Shown: piece by piece, positions 8,959-16,096 of the stretch
Layout: every line of letters begins with the position of its first letter
Numbering within the stretch: position 1 is the first letter of the stretch
From: Nitrosospira sp.
GTDB taxonomy: Bacteria; Pseudomonadota; Gammaproteobacteria; Burkholderiales; Nitrosomonadaceae
Assembly (NCBI GenBank): GCA_030453055.1
Contig: JAKDLC010000011.1
Location: 1 to 18,495 of the forward strand
Reading direction: 5' to 3'
DNA: 18,495 nt
Program-made: the position numbers and the translations under genes
Notes under the pieces: generated by a model
The model's input: the letters and a program-made list of their open reading frames with translations, nothing else
Told to the model about the DNA's origin: nothing
Databases searched by the model: none

Positions 8959-9281
8959 CGTTTGCCGCCGTAGCGACCTGCCTTGGCGTACAGCCCGATT
9001 GCGCCCGTGGCGCCGATCCACTTCTTGGCCGGCAGGTAGAAGCTGTTGCGCCCGGCCTCGTTTCTAATTCCCTCGAATTCGAGGGAATTGAAACCGGGGT
9101 TGTTGATCTGCTCCCACACCCCCAGAAACAGCACCGTGTCCTTGTTCTTCAGCCATTGCTCGATCAACGCGCTGCCACCGTCGAAGTTCTTCACCATGTC
9201 GGTGAGCGAGATGTAATCCTGCTCGTGCCGCGTCGTAATGCCGACGGCGGCGCCCTGCACGGTGATGCTGCGATTCTTCAT
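8955..9281 (-). pseudogene. Truncated KilA-N domain protein
   Basis: The N-terminal 108 residues of a KilA-N DNA-binding protein, a family common in phages and mobile elements. Recognisable parts are ITVQG near the start, DYISLTDMVK, a tryptophan-containing LIEQWLKNKDTVLFLGVWEQ, NPGFNSLEFEGIRNEAGRNSF and the closing IGATGAIGLYAKAGRYGGK. Intact proteins of this type continue with a block of the form AHKDIAFEF...WIS and reach roughly 250-290 residues; here the frame ends at KR-stop right after GRYGG. I chose ATG 9281 because it puts ITVQG six residues in, as usual; ATG 9311 and a further upstream start at 9344 are also open but add unmatched residues. It is in the same orientation as the toxin-antitoxin pair ahead of it, 164 bp away. 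It may still be expressed as a shortened DNA-binding domain. Confidence 0.75.
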
Positions 9282-9445
9282 TCGATCAGTCTTGGGGTTG
9301 TTGGGAAACATATGTTTTACGACAGGCCGACAACGGCCAGCCAAACCGCGCTAAAACATACGGAAAACGTTGTCGTCATGCTCTACTTTTGAAATAGAGA
9401 GGATGATCAGTTTTGGCCATGCGTAGCGGAGTTCTTCGATCAGGT
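9282..9445. other. Intergenic region between the RelE-type pair and the KilA-N fragment
   Basis: No gene is supported here. It contains a perfect 12-bp palindrome AAACATATGTTT (9306-9317), a small inverted repeat GGCCG/CGGCC (9325-9329 and 9334-9338) and a weak AT-rich hairpin with CTCTA/TAGAG ends (9381-9399) just past the antitoxin stop. None has a clear U-tract, so I call no terminator. Confidence 0.5.
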
Positions 9446-9760
9446 TTAGGCGATAACTTCCAGGCCGCGCTTTTGCACCAGATGTAGGAGCTTGAGGGCG
9501 GTTCCGGTAGGCTTTTTCTGGCCGATTTCCCATTTCTGCACGGTCGACACGCTCGTGTTCAGCAGCGCGGCAAAGACCGCCTGACTGACCCTTGAGGTCT
9601 CGCGAATATGCTTGATTTGCTCTGGCTTGAGCGGTTCGACGGGTGGCAGGCACAGGCGGTCGAATTCCCGCAACGTGACCTGATCCATTGCGCCTGCTCG
9701 GTGCAGTCCCTTCACCGTCTCGTGAGCGGCTTCAAGAATAGCCGATTTGGTTTTCCGCAT
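9446..9760 (-). CDS. XRE-family antitoxin (HigA-like) of RelE-type pair
   Basis: Antitoxin and probable autorepressor of the toxin gene in front of it. The protein has 104 residues. Its C-terminal half (about 44-95) is a Cro/C1-type helix-turn-helix: PEQIKHIRETSRVSQAVFAA, then LNTSVSTVQKWEIGQKKPTG, the usual recognition helix and following loop of HigA/NadS-like antitoxins. The N-terminal 40 residues are the likely toxin-binding part. It starts at ATG 9760, 29 bases inside the toxin gene, with a near-ideal GGAGGT (9774-9769 on the - strand) eight bases upstream. The toxin-first order, overlap and strong internal ribosome-binding site favour excess antitoxin, as in HigBA and related systems. 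The inverted repeat before the toxin gene is the probable target. Confidence 0.88.
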   Translation of the reverse strand: MRKTKSAILEAAHETVKGLHRAGAMDQVTLREFDRLCLPPVEPLKPEQIKHIRETSRVSQAVFAALLNTSVSTVQKWEIGQKKPTGTALKLLHLVQKRGLEVIA

Positions 9761-10127
9761 TGCAATCCACCTCCATCAATTCGCCTGCACGGCGCACCTT
9801 GTCGAGTCCCTGCGCTGTCAGTGACAGCAGGTGGCCCGCCAGCTTCTTCAAGGCTTCCTCTTCATCCTTGTCGATATTGCTGCGCTCGTTCTTCGAGAAA
9901 CCGTACACAAATACCCACCGGTTTCCTTTGTTGGTGGCGACCAGCGTGCGAAAGCCGCCACTCTTCCCCTGTCCGGACTGTGCAATCCGCTTTTTTAGCA
10001 GCCCGCCGCCAAGGTCAGCATCATATAGCCCTGCCGTCATCTCGCGCACAGCGGCACAAAGGCTGGGCAGGCTCAATCCTTGTTTGCGCGCCCAACGGTC
10101 AAACCACCGGGTCTTATAAACCGCCAT
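9732..10127 (-). CDS. RelE/ParE-family toxin (RelE-like, formerly DUF1044 group)
   Basis: Probable mRNA-cleaving toxin of a type II pair. The 131-residue protein matches my recollection of the RelE-like group often found beside XRE antitoxins: MAVYKTRWFDRWARKQGLS at the start, then LGGGLLKKRIAQSGQGKSGG and FRTLVATNKGNRWVFVYGFSKNER, followed by a helical IDKDEEEALKKLA region. The basic KKR, R and K residues in the central strands are candidates for the RNA-binding and catalytic surface, though this group has no single diagnostic triad I can assign. It starts at ATG 10127 and overlaps the antitoxin by 29 bases. It lies 84 bp downstream of the methyltransferase gene on the same strand, with its own promoter-like sequence in the gap, so read-through from the restriction operon could also supply it. 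Confidence 0.87.
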   Translation of the reverse strand: MAVYKTRWFDRWARKQGLSLPSLCAAVREMTAGLYDADLGGGLLKKRIAQSGQGKSGGFRTLVATNKGNRWVFVYGFSKNERSNIDKDEEEALKKLAGHLLSLTAQGLDKVRRAGELMEVDCNAENQIGYS

Positions 10128-10149
10128 ACAACATCTCTCGCGGGTTCAC

Positions 10150-10179
10150 AATATAGCACCAAGTGATATAGATTAGCAA
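10150..10179 (-). promoter_or_regulatory. Candidate promoter and operator of the RelE-type toxin-antitoxin operon
   Basis: Read on the - strand there is a TTGCTA box (10179-10174) and a TATATT box (10155-10150) with 18 bases between. Over the spacer and -10 box lies the dyad TATATCAC-TTG-GTGCTATA (10170-10152), in which 7 of 8 arm positions pair. Its position over the -10 fits autorepression by the XRE antitoxin. The function is inferred from position and symmetry. Confidence 0.55.
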
Positions 10180-10211
10180 GCCAAATCTACGCCGCCGACA
10201 CTATCCTTGAG

Positions 10212-12512
10212 CTAGCCTACATTTACCGCCACGAGCGTCATCGTGTCGTTGCCGAAGATGTCGATTACCTTGACGGCCACGGTGTAGCGACCTGGTCGGT
10301 CATAAGTATGCAGGGCGGTTGTCAACTCCAGGTCGCGGTTTTGGCGCGTGCGAAAGCTTTGCCATTCGTTCTCGAAGATATAGCCGCCCGTCCAGCGTTC
10401 TTCGAACTCGGGGAGGGCCAGCTCGCCTTGAGGAGGTTCAAAACCTGGCAGTGACGTGACTCCGCCGAGACCTGATTCCACAGGCACCTTGATAATTTCC
10501 TTGCGGCTCATGTAGTCGAAGTCCACAGCCCAATAGTCCACCCAGTCCGTCCAGTGCTTGGTGAGCCTCTCCTTCGTGACGATCCCGTCCTTGCTCTTGC
10601 TCACTTTGTGGAGTTGGCCCTGCTCGCACATGACCTCGCTCTTGCCATCCTTCATGGCAGCAATCGCTGCCTCGGCTGTACCCTGGGTGTAATAAACGGA
10701 GAAGTCGGTTAGTTCGATCCTGATCGCGAGCTTGTTCGTCTTGTCATGGCGCGGCGTGGCTTCGACAAAACTGATGTCATGGAATACCACTTGGCCCTTG
10801 TCCACTGCCCGCTTGTCGAATACCTCGGCGGGAATATATTTCGGGGAAAGGTCAATGCCCTTGCTGCGCGCCTCTTCCAGCACGGCGGGGAACAATCCCA
10901 TCTCAAACTCGAAAGCCAGCACGTCTACTCGGGACGCCCCGCGCTTGCGGCATTCGGTAATGACCTCTTCGACGAACAGCCGCCCTACCGGTAGATTGAT
11001 CGGTCCGATCACGACCAGTCGTCCATTGCGCGCCCCGTGGAAAAAACCGTCCTGCGCTGCATTTGACAAACCCGCGCCTTCGGTACCGCCAAAGCCAGTG
11101 GCTTTGTAGGCTCGCAGGATCAGCTCACGGAACTCGCTTTCTTTCTGGGCGAGGGCTTGCGCTTTGTGTCCTGCCGTCAGCCGCCCGGCGACATTCAGAT
11201 AAGCCTGCCGCTCGTAGCGGCCAAGATTCAATACCTCGAAAGCGCGGAAGTCCTGCCCGGCGGCCTTCTTCTCCCGTTGAACGCCGATCAGCCGCTTGCG
11301 CGTAGTATGGATGCCGAACTTGCCCAGGTCGGTGGCGATCCATTTGCGCCCAAGCTTCTCGGCGACGGCAGCAGTGGTGCCGGAACCACAAAAGAAGTCG
11401 GCTACCAAATCGCCTTCGTTGCTACTAGCCTTAATGATGCGTTCGATGAGGGATCCGGGTTTTTGCGTGGCATATCGCGTATCCTCAATCGCTTGTGAAT
11501 TCACTTCCGCAATGTCCACCCAGATGTCGGTGATTGCCTCACCTTTCGCCTCGTCGAGATAGCGAATGAGGCCGATCTTTCCCGACGGGTAATCGTAGAT
11601 GCGTCCATGTTTTCTGAACTCAGCAATGGACGTTTCCGAGTAGTCTCCAATGTTGTCAATACGATAGATGCGCCCCACTTTGTCTTTGTAGGTGAACTTA
11701 GACTTCACGTATTCCGCGCTGTATTCCTTAAACTGTGGATTCCATGCGTAAGTGCTATTGCGTGAGTAATAAAGAATCGTGTCTGAGCTTTTGGCATACT
11801 GCCGTGCAATCGCTTTTGCTCCGCGAGGTGGCTGCCTTTTCCACCGAATTTCGTTGCGGTAGTAGCTAGAACCAAAGACTTCGTCGAGCACGATGCGGAT
11901 GAAAGAATTCACTCGCCAATCGCAGTGCACATAGATGCTGCCGTCCTCGGCCATCAGGTCGCGCATCAGGATCAGGCGTTCATAGATCATCGAAATGAAG
12001 CTATCCGCCCCACGACCCCAGGTATCTCGATAGGCGATTTGTTCCAGCAGGTTTGCTTCCTTGTGGAAGGTCTCGCCGCCGATTTCGATATCCATGCTGA
12101 AATCCGCGCCCACATCGAAAGGTGGGTCGATATAGATCAGCTTCAGGCCGCCAGCATCCTCAATCTGCCGACACAGTGCGCCTGCCTTGAGTGACGACAG
12201 GATCAGCTTGTTGTCACCCCAGATCAGCTTATTGGTCCAACCCGCTTGTTGCCGTCCGCGACTGTCGAACAGGCCTTCCTGCATCCTGGTTTCGGTGCGC
12301 GGCTCGTCGATATGCTCCAGCGTCTGGAAGGGTAGCACCGTGGTGCATACATTCCGCGTCTTGCCGTTCCAGACCAGTTCGACCTCGCGCTTGTCCTCGA
12401 ACAGGATGAAGCGGTATTTTTCCGGCAACGGTTTGCCTTGCTGGATTAACGTAACCAGATCGCGCTGCTCGGCTTCGCTCAAGTCATAGGATTTTTTGTC
12501 TTGGCGTGGCAT
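10212..12512 (-). CDS. Type III-like restriction system DNA methyltransferase (Mod), beta-class, with PKD-like C-terminus
   Basis: Site-specific DNA methyltransferase, probably making N6-adenine methylation, using S-adenosylmethionine. The catalytic motif DPPF (129-132) comes before the SAM-binding ADFFCGSGTT (371-380), the order of beta-class enzymes such as Type III Mod and HinfI-like proteins; TQKP (349-352) is the conserved segment in between. The region between the motifs (about 215-330) is variable and is a candidate for the target-recognition domain. At 766 residues it exceeds the usual 550-680 of Mod. The final 30 or so residues (HTYDRPGRYTVAVKV, then DIFGNDTMTLVAVNVG) resemble the end of a PKD/Ig-like beta-sandwich. 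It starts two bases after the stop of the nuclease gene with only a weak G-rich ribosome-binding site, so translation is probably coupled. Modification protects host DNA from the Res partner. Confidence 0.88.
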   Translation of the reverse strand: MPRQDKKSYDLSEAEQRDLVTLIQQGKPLPEKYRFILFEDKREVELVWNGKTRNVCTTVLPFQTLEHIDEPRTETRMQEGLFDSRGRQQAGWTNKLIWGDNKLILSSLKAGALCRQIEDAGGLKLIYIDPPFDVGADFSMDIEIGGETFHKEANLLEQIAYRDTWGRGADSFISMIYERLILMRDLMAEDGSIYVHCDWRVNSFIRIVLDEVFGSSYYRNEIRWKRQPPRGAKAIARQYAKSSDTILYYSRNSTYAWNPQFKEYSAEYVKSKFTYKDKVGRIYRIDNIGDYSETSIAEFRKHGRIYDYPSGKIGLIRYLDEAKGEAITDIWVDIAEVNSQAIEDTRYATQKPGSLIERIIKASSNEGDLVADFFCGSGTTAAVAEKLGRKWIATDLGKFGIHTTRKRLIGVQREKKAAGQDFRAFEVLNLGRYERQAYLNVAGRLTAGHKAQALAQKESEFRELILRAYKATGFGGTEGAGLSNAAQDGFFHGARNGRLVVIGPINLPVGRLFVEEVITECRKRGASRVDVLAFEFEMGLFPAVLEEARSKGIDLSPKYIPAEVFDKRAVDKGQVVFHDISFVEATPRHDKTNKLAIRIELTDFSVYYTQGTAEAAIAAMKDGKSEVMCEQGQLHKVSKSKDGIVTKERLTKHWTDWVDYWAVDFDYMSRKEIIKVPVESGLGGVTSLPGFEPPQGELALPEFEERWTGGYIFENEWQSFRTRQNRDLELTTALHTYDRPGRYTVAVKVIDIFGNDTMTLVAVNVG

Positions 12513-12514
12513 CG

Positions 12515-15247
12515 TTAGCCCCCACTGTTTTCATTCTGGTATTCACGGAAAGTGCTCGCCAGTCCCGCGAATGACGAGGGTTTATGCTGCTCGAAACTCC
12601 CCTGATCGACATAGACGAAACCGTAGCGCGTTCCATCCTCCGCTTTGCTCGCCTTGGTCGCATCAACGCACCATTGGCGCAACCGCGCCATCTTCTGCGG
12701 CACGTCCAGTTCCTCGCGGCCTTTGGTCTCGACAATCCACACCGCGCCATCCGTGGTGCGCAGGATGAAGTCCGGCGTGTAGGTCGAAAGCTCGCCATCG
12801 GCCTTCACATAGTCCAATTTGAAGCCCACGGCCATGTAGTTCTTGCCGAAAGCCTGCACGTCGGGTGCGGTTTCCAGGAACGCGGCAAAATCCAACTCCA
12901 GGCCATCGGCTTTGTCTTCGCCCACGATCCGGTTAAATACGGATCGCTTGGCGGGCAGGAAGCCGCGCGGCTCAGTGCGGAAGGGCCGCGTGTCGCGCAA
13001 TCGGATATGGCCTTCGATGCGCGAGCTGCCGCTGTCGTGGATGGTCAGCGCGTTGATCGCGGCGCGGAAACAGTCAAACAGCACCTTGCCGACTTCCGGC
13101 TCGGACAGGTTGCGGAGGATTACCGGATCGTCCAGATCGACGGGGCCGGCGAATAGATGCTCGCGCATGAAAGTCTTGACCTTGGGATAGAGCTGGTCAT
13201 AACCCCCGACCAGGCGCAGGTCTTTCAGGAGCTGGCGTGCGAAGAAGCCCACCACGGAGCGGTAATCGGCCATGCCGTTGTTGTCGAGCCGGATGGTGTG
13301 ATCCACCTCGGCATCGAGCATGGTCTTGAAGACGATCTGGCGCGTTTCTTCCGGCGTAAAGTCCTTGACCGGCAGCCTGGGGTTGCCGAACGATGCGGGG
13401 TCCAGCTCCGCCAGGTCTTTGAATTCGCGATTGAAGCGGCGGGTGAGCCGTGGCAGCGCAATGTCGAGCGCATCGATGTCTTTGTCGGATGACCCGGTAT
13501 CCACTTCGACCACCAGGGAATCCTCTCGCTCACGACCCCCGGCTCCGCCCATGGGCACCCGCTCAAAATCCACACCTTCGCGCCGGATGGATTCCACGAA
13601 TTCCATGAATGCCGGCGTGCCCATGACAGAAACTGTTTCGCGCTGGCCGGTGCCAAAATACATGCGGCGCAGGCCGCGCCCCAGGGTTTGCTCCGGCAGG
13701 ATGTTGCTCTTGGCGGCGAAAGCGCGCAGGCCCACGATGACCGTCACATTGCGTACGTCCCAGCCTTCCTTAAGCATCAGCACCGACACAATCGCCTTGA
13801 AGGGCGACTTCCAGGTGTCGATTTCGTTCGACTGCTTGCGTAGAATCTCCAGCTCTTCCTTGTTCTTGCTAGACGCTGCCTCGGAAATCTCGCCATTGGC
13901 CTTGGTGTGGATCACCAGCACCGCGCCCTGTAGCTCGGGGCAAATCTTTTCAAGGTGCGCGCCCACCTCGTCGCAATTCCGAGTGTCGTCCACCATCACG
14001 AACAGCACAGCCTTCTTGCCTAATTTTTCGTGCTCGGCGTAACTTTTACGCCATTCCTCCACGCCCAGCTGCAAGTAGTCGGCATATTTTTCGGTAATGA
14101 GCGGGCTTTTATGTTCGGCGAGCTTGGCGAGGCTGACCGCATCCGGCAGCACCGGATGCTTCACCACGTTCTGGGCAATCGCCTCGACCAGCGGATAGTC
14201 GCTCACGGTTTGCACGAAGATCGCGCCGTTGTCATGGCGCGGTGTGGCTGTCACGTCTACTTGGATCGCCAGCCGAAGGTCTTTTTGCAGCAGCCGGTGG
14301 TGAATGTCCTGGATGCATTGGAACCAGGCCATGCGTGGATCATGAATGTGGTGCGCCTCATCATTGAACACGGCGAGTTCTTCAATCTCGCGCACAACTT
14401 CGCCCAAGTCGATATTGCTGTCCGTGGTCTTGCCAACTGGCCTTGCCCCGAATGGCGCCAGGAAGTAATCGCGCAGATCGTCATCGTCGAGCGAAGGTTC
14501 CGGCACTTCGCCGAGATAGACGCGGTGAATATTGGTGAGGAAGATGTTGCCGGTCGGGCGCACGATGCGAACGTCATCCTGGATGTGCAGCGCGATCTGG
14601 AAGTCGTCCCGCCAGTTGCGCCCCGCATGGCCATTGTCCGGCAGCACCGGATCGTTGAAGAAGATGCGCAGCCCGTCGAAATCGGCGCGCAGGCGGTCCA
14701 GCACGATGATGTTGGGCGCAATCAGCAGGAAGTTGCGCGCCAGCGTGGAATTCGGCTCGTAGAGCTTGTGAAAGTAGCTCCAGGCCACCAGCAGCGATAG
14801 CACCTTGGTCTTGCCCGCGCCGGTGGCCATCTTGATCACGAAGCGCGGCCAGTTTTCATCGAACATATTGCTCGATACTGCGCCGGAGGCATCGAAGCGC
14901 AACAGGTCGAATTTGTCGCGCGCGCCGCGCACGTCATATAGCCAGATCACGGTTTCGACCGCTTCGCGCTGCGCAAAGTAGTAACGGAACTGACTCTGCG
15001 TTCCATCTGCTTGCTCGATCAGGTGATCCGTCCCGAACCACCAGGCCAGCAGCGCGCGCGACGTAGCCGATGCGCCGGCATAACCTGCATCGCGCCAGGC
15101 TTTGACCTCTTCGCGCACCTTGGCCACGAGAGGCGGCAACAGCTTTTCATAGGCCGTGTTGCGCAGCTCTTCTGCTGCCGGGAACCAGCGCAGGTCTGGG
15201 GGTAGGGTTTCGTAGGGAGATAGCGGAAAGTTTGGATGCAATGCCAT
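12515..15247 (-). CDS. Type III-like restriction enzyme Res subunit (DEAD/DEAH helicase-nuclease)
   Basis: ATP-dependent restriction subunit that translocates or switches on DNA and cuts unmodified targets. Residue numbers are from ATG 15247 (910 residues). Superfamily 2 helicase motifs are ATGAGKT (141-147), DEAH (296-299), TATP (333-336) and TLGRGLRR (521-528). The C-terminus has a PD-(D/E)xK nuclease signature: YTPDF with D826 and ETK with E840 and K842. The N-terminus (HPNFPLSPYETLPPDLRWFP) resembles the group of standalone Res proteins that I recall as BPTD_3080-like; that label is from memory. I chose ATG 15247 because GAGGAA lies upstream and the family-like N-terminus begins there; a GTG at 15316 would add 23 unmatched residues. 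It precedes mod by two bases, the reverse of the classical mod-res order. Confidence 0.9.
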   Translation of the reverse strand: MALHPNFPLSPYETLPPDLRWFPAAEELRNTAYEKLLPPLVAKVREEVKAWRDAGYAGASATSRALLAWWFGTDHLIEQADGTQSQFRYYFAQREAVETVIWLYDVRGARDKFDLLRFDASGAVSSNMFDENWPRFVIKMATGAGKTKVLSLLVAWSYFHKLYEPNSTLARNFLLIAPNIIVLDRLRADFDGLRIFFNDPVLPDNGHAGRNWRDDFQIALHIQDDVRIVRPTGNIFLTNIHRVYLGEVPEPSLDDDDLRDYFLAPFGARPVGKTTDSNIDLGEVVREIEELAVFNDEAHHIHDPRMAWFQCIQDIHHRLLQKDLRLAIQVDVTATPRHDNGAIFVQTVSDYPLVEAIAQNVVKHPVLPDAVSLAKLAEHKSPLITEKYADYLQLGVEEWRKSYAEHEKLGKKAVLFVMVDDTRNCDEVGAHLEKICPELQGAVLVIHTKANGEISEAASSKNKEELEILRKQSNEIDTWKSPFKAIVSVLMLKEGWDVRNVTVIVGLRAFAAKSNILPEQTLGRGLRRMYFGTGQRETVSVMGTPAFMEFVESIRREGVDFERVPMGGAGGREREDSLVVEVDTGSSDKDIDALDIALPRLTRRFNREFKDLAELDPASFGNPRLPVKDFTPEETRQIVFKTMLDAEVDHTIRLDNNGMADYRSVVGFFARQLLKDLRLVGGYDQLYPKVKTFMREHLFAGPVDLDDPVILRNLSEPEVGKVLFDCFRAAINALTIHDSGSSRIEGHIRLRDTRPFRTEPRGFLPAKRSVFNRIVGEDKADGLELDFAAFLETAPDVQAFGKNYMAVGFKLDYVKADGELSTYTPDFILRTTDGAVWIVETKGREELDVPQKMARLRQWCVDATKASKAEDGTRYGFVYVDQGSFEQHKPSSFAGLASTFREYQNENSGG

Positions 15248-15340
15248 GGAACGGCGTTCCTCGTCTTGTCGTTCTACCGCTACCTTCAGCGCGTACGATG
15301 CACCGAAATGGCGCACTTGCGGCCCATTCTTGCCCTAGCC

Positions 15341-15382
15341 ATGACGCGCGATGCCCATGCGCTGATATGGGATGCGCGTCAT
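15341..15382. repeat. 42-bp imperfect palindrome upstream of the restriction operon
   Basis: The left arm ATGACGCGCGATGCCCAT (15341-15358) and right arm ATGGGATGCGCGTCAT (15367-15382) are reverse complements apart from two single-base bulges in the left arm, giving 16 pairs around an 8-base spacer. There is no T-run on either side, so it is not an ordinary intrinsic terminator. It sits about 95-135 bp upstream of the res start, where an operator or a leader-RNA hairpin could act. Confidence 0.8.
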
Positions 15383-15527
15383 CACCATTTACATGCTTTC
15401 ATTTTAAGGACTGATACAGCCAAGGCCATTGGACTTTGGTACACCTATCACCGAGTAGGGATATTTGTAAATCAAGTCATTCTGCTAACAATGCCCAAAA
15501 ATGTCCCCAAAAAATACCGAAGGGGTG

Positions 15528-15557
15528 TGCCATAATAGCATAAGCGCCTATGCGCTT
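15528..15557 (+). promoter_or_regulatory. Extended -10 promoter and hairpin/operator before the RHH gene
   Basis: TG-C-CATAAT (15528-15536) fits an extended -10 element, with no good -35. Immediately after are two alternative nested inverted repeats: GCATA/TATGC (15538-15542 and 15549-15553) and AAGCGC/GCGCTT (15542-15547 and 15552-15557), the latter followed by TT. The dyad overlaps the expected transcription start, a common position for an RHH autorepressor site. Weak termination (attenuation) is an alternative reading. Confidence 0.45.
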
Positions 15558-15577
15558 TTCTTTAAACTGGAGGCATC

Positions 15578-15853
15578 ATGGAAAATACTGCTCGCTGGAC
15601 CATCAAAGTTTCCAGGGATACCGACATTTCATTGCGCACCTATCTAGCGCAGCAAGGAAAGAAAAAGGGCGACCTGTCTAAATTTATCGAACGTGCTGTG
15701 CAGAAAGAGATACTTGCGCAAACCGTAGCCGACATGAAGCAGCGTAATGCCGATTTGTCGGAGAAGAAGTTGGAAGCCCTTATCGATGAAGCAGTGAGCG
15801 CAGTGCGCGCAGAAATACGTTCGGAAGCCAAGGTGAAAACCAAGGCACGGTAG
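15578..15853 (+). CDS. Ribbon-helix-helix (CopG/XACb0070-like) antitoxin-type DNA-binding protein
   Basis: A 91-residue protein with an N-terminal RHH fold: the strand RWTIKVS (6-12), then two helices, DISLRTYLAQQG and KGDLSKFIERAVQKEILAQT. The charged C-terminal half is probably a helix that binds a partner. In relatives I recall, this type of protein precedes a PIN-domain toxin gene, and the same order is seen here (6-bp gap), making it the antitoxin of a VapBC-like pair. The start is secure: TGGAGG ends six bases before ATG 15578. All residues expected for the RHH fold look intact even though the adjoining toxin is broken, so it may persist as a stand-alone repressor or as protection against a related toxin elsewhere. 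Confidence 0.8.
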   Translation: MENTARWTIKVSRDTDISLRTYLAQQGKKKGDLSKFIERAVQKEILAQTVADMKQRNADLSEKKLEALIDEAVSAVRAEIRSEAKVKTKAR

Positions 15854-15859
15854 ACGACA

Positions 15860-16072
15860 ATGCAGGTTATCCTGCATACGAATGTACTGGTAGCTGCGCT
15901 GATTGCTCCCAATGGCCCGCCCCGTCACTTATTTGAAGCATTTCTGGGTGACCGGTTCACGCTTATTACCGGAAATTTGCAAATGCGCACACCGCAGCTC
16001 ATCGCGAAATCTTCGAGGGCTGGTCTTTTTCAGAGCTTGGCCCTTTGTCCTATTTTTGGAATGGCGGGCTGA
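15860..16072 (+). pseudogene. Broken PIN-domain toxin (VapC-like, COG1569-type)
   Basis: The first 41 or so residues match the start of a PIN-domain toxin (MQVIL-x-TNVLVAALIAPNG, then PPRHLFEAFLGDRFTLITGN). The first catalytic aspartate, expected in DTNVLV, is a histidine (codon CAT at 15875-15877, one G-to-C change from GAT). After about residue 42 family similarity ends and the frame continues as unrelated sequence to a stop at 16072, giving 70 residues instead of about 130-145. The remaining acidic active-site residues are therefore absent. Both faults make RNase activity very unlikely. The rest of the gene was probably deleted when the neighbouring - strand antitoxin locus, which ends at 16097, became joined here. 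Confidence 0.75.
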
Positions 16073-16096
16073 CCGCGGTGCGGCTTCGCTGCCCCG

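Larger units (their letters stand above)
15248..15577. other. Divergent intergenic region between res (-) and the RHH gene (+)
   Basis: No protein gene is supported in these 330 bp; the open frames are short and lack family resemblance. It holds a 13-bp palindrome directly before the res start (15248-15260), a 42-bp imperfect palindrome (15341-15382), AT-rich DNA around 15384-15470 that could hold the res promoter, and an extended -10 element plus hairpin for the RHH gene (15528-15557). I could not identify a convincing res promoter pair. Confidence 0.6.

Noticed and set aside
8824..8960. tRNA or attachment site at the left island boundary
   Set aside because: I found no cloverleaf-like sequence and no direct repeat matching the right boundary by eye.
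14030..14800. Long + strand open frames opposite the res gene (also 13320-14042 and 12584-13156)
   Set aside because: They lie antisense to a gene with clear helicase and nuclease motifs, have no family resemblance and no ribosome-binding sites, and are expected in GC-rich DNA.
15248..15316. GTG start for Res at 15316
   Set aside because: The 23 added residues have no family resemblance, and ATG 15247 has a ribosome-binding site.
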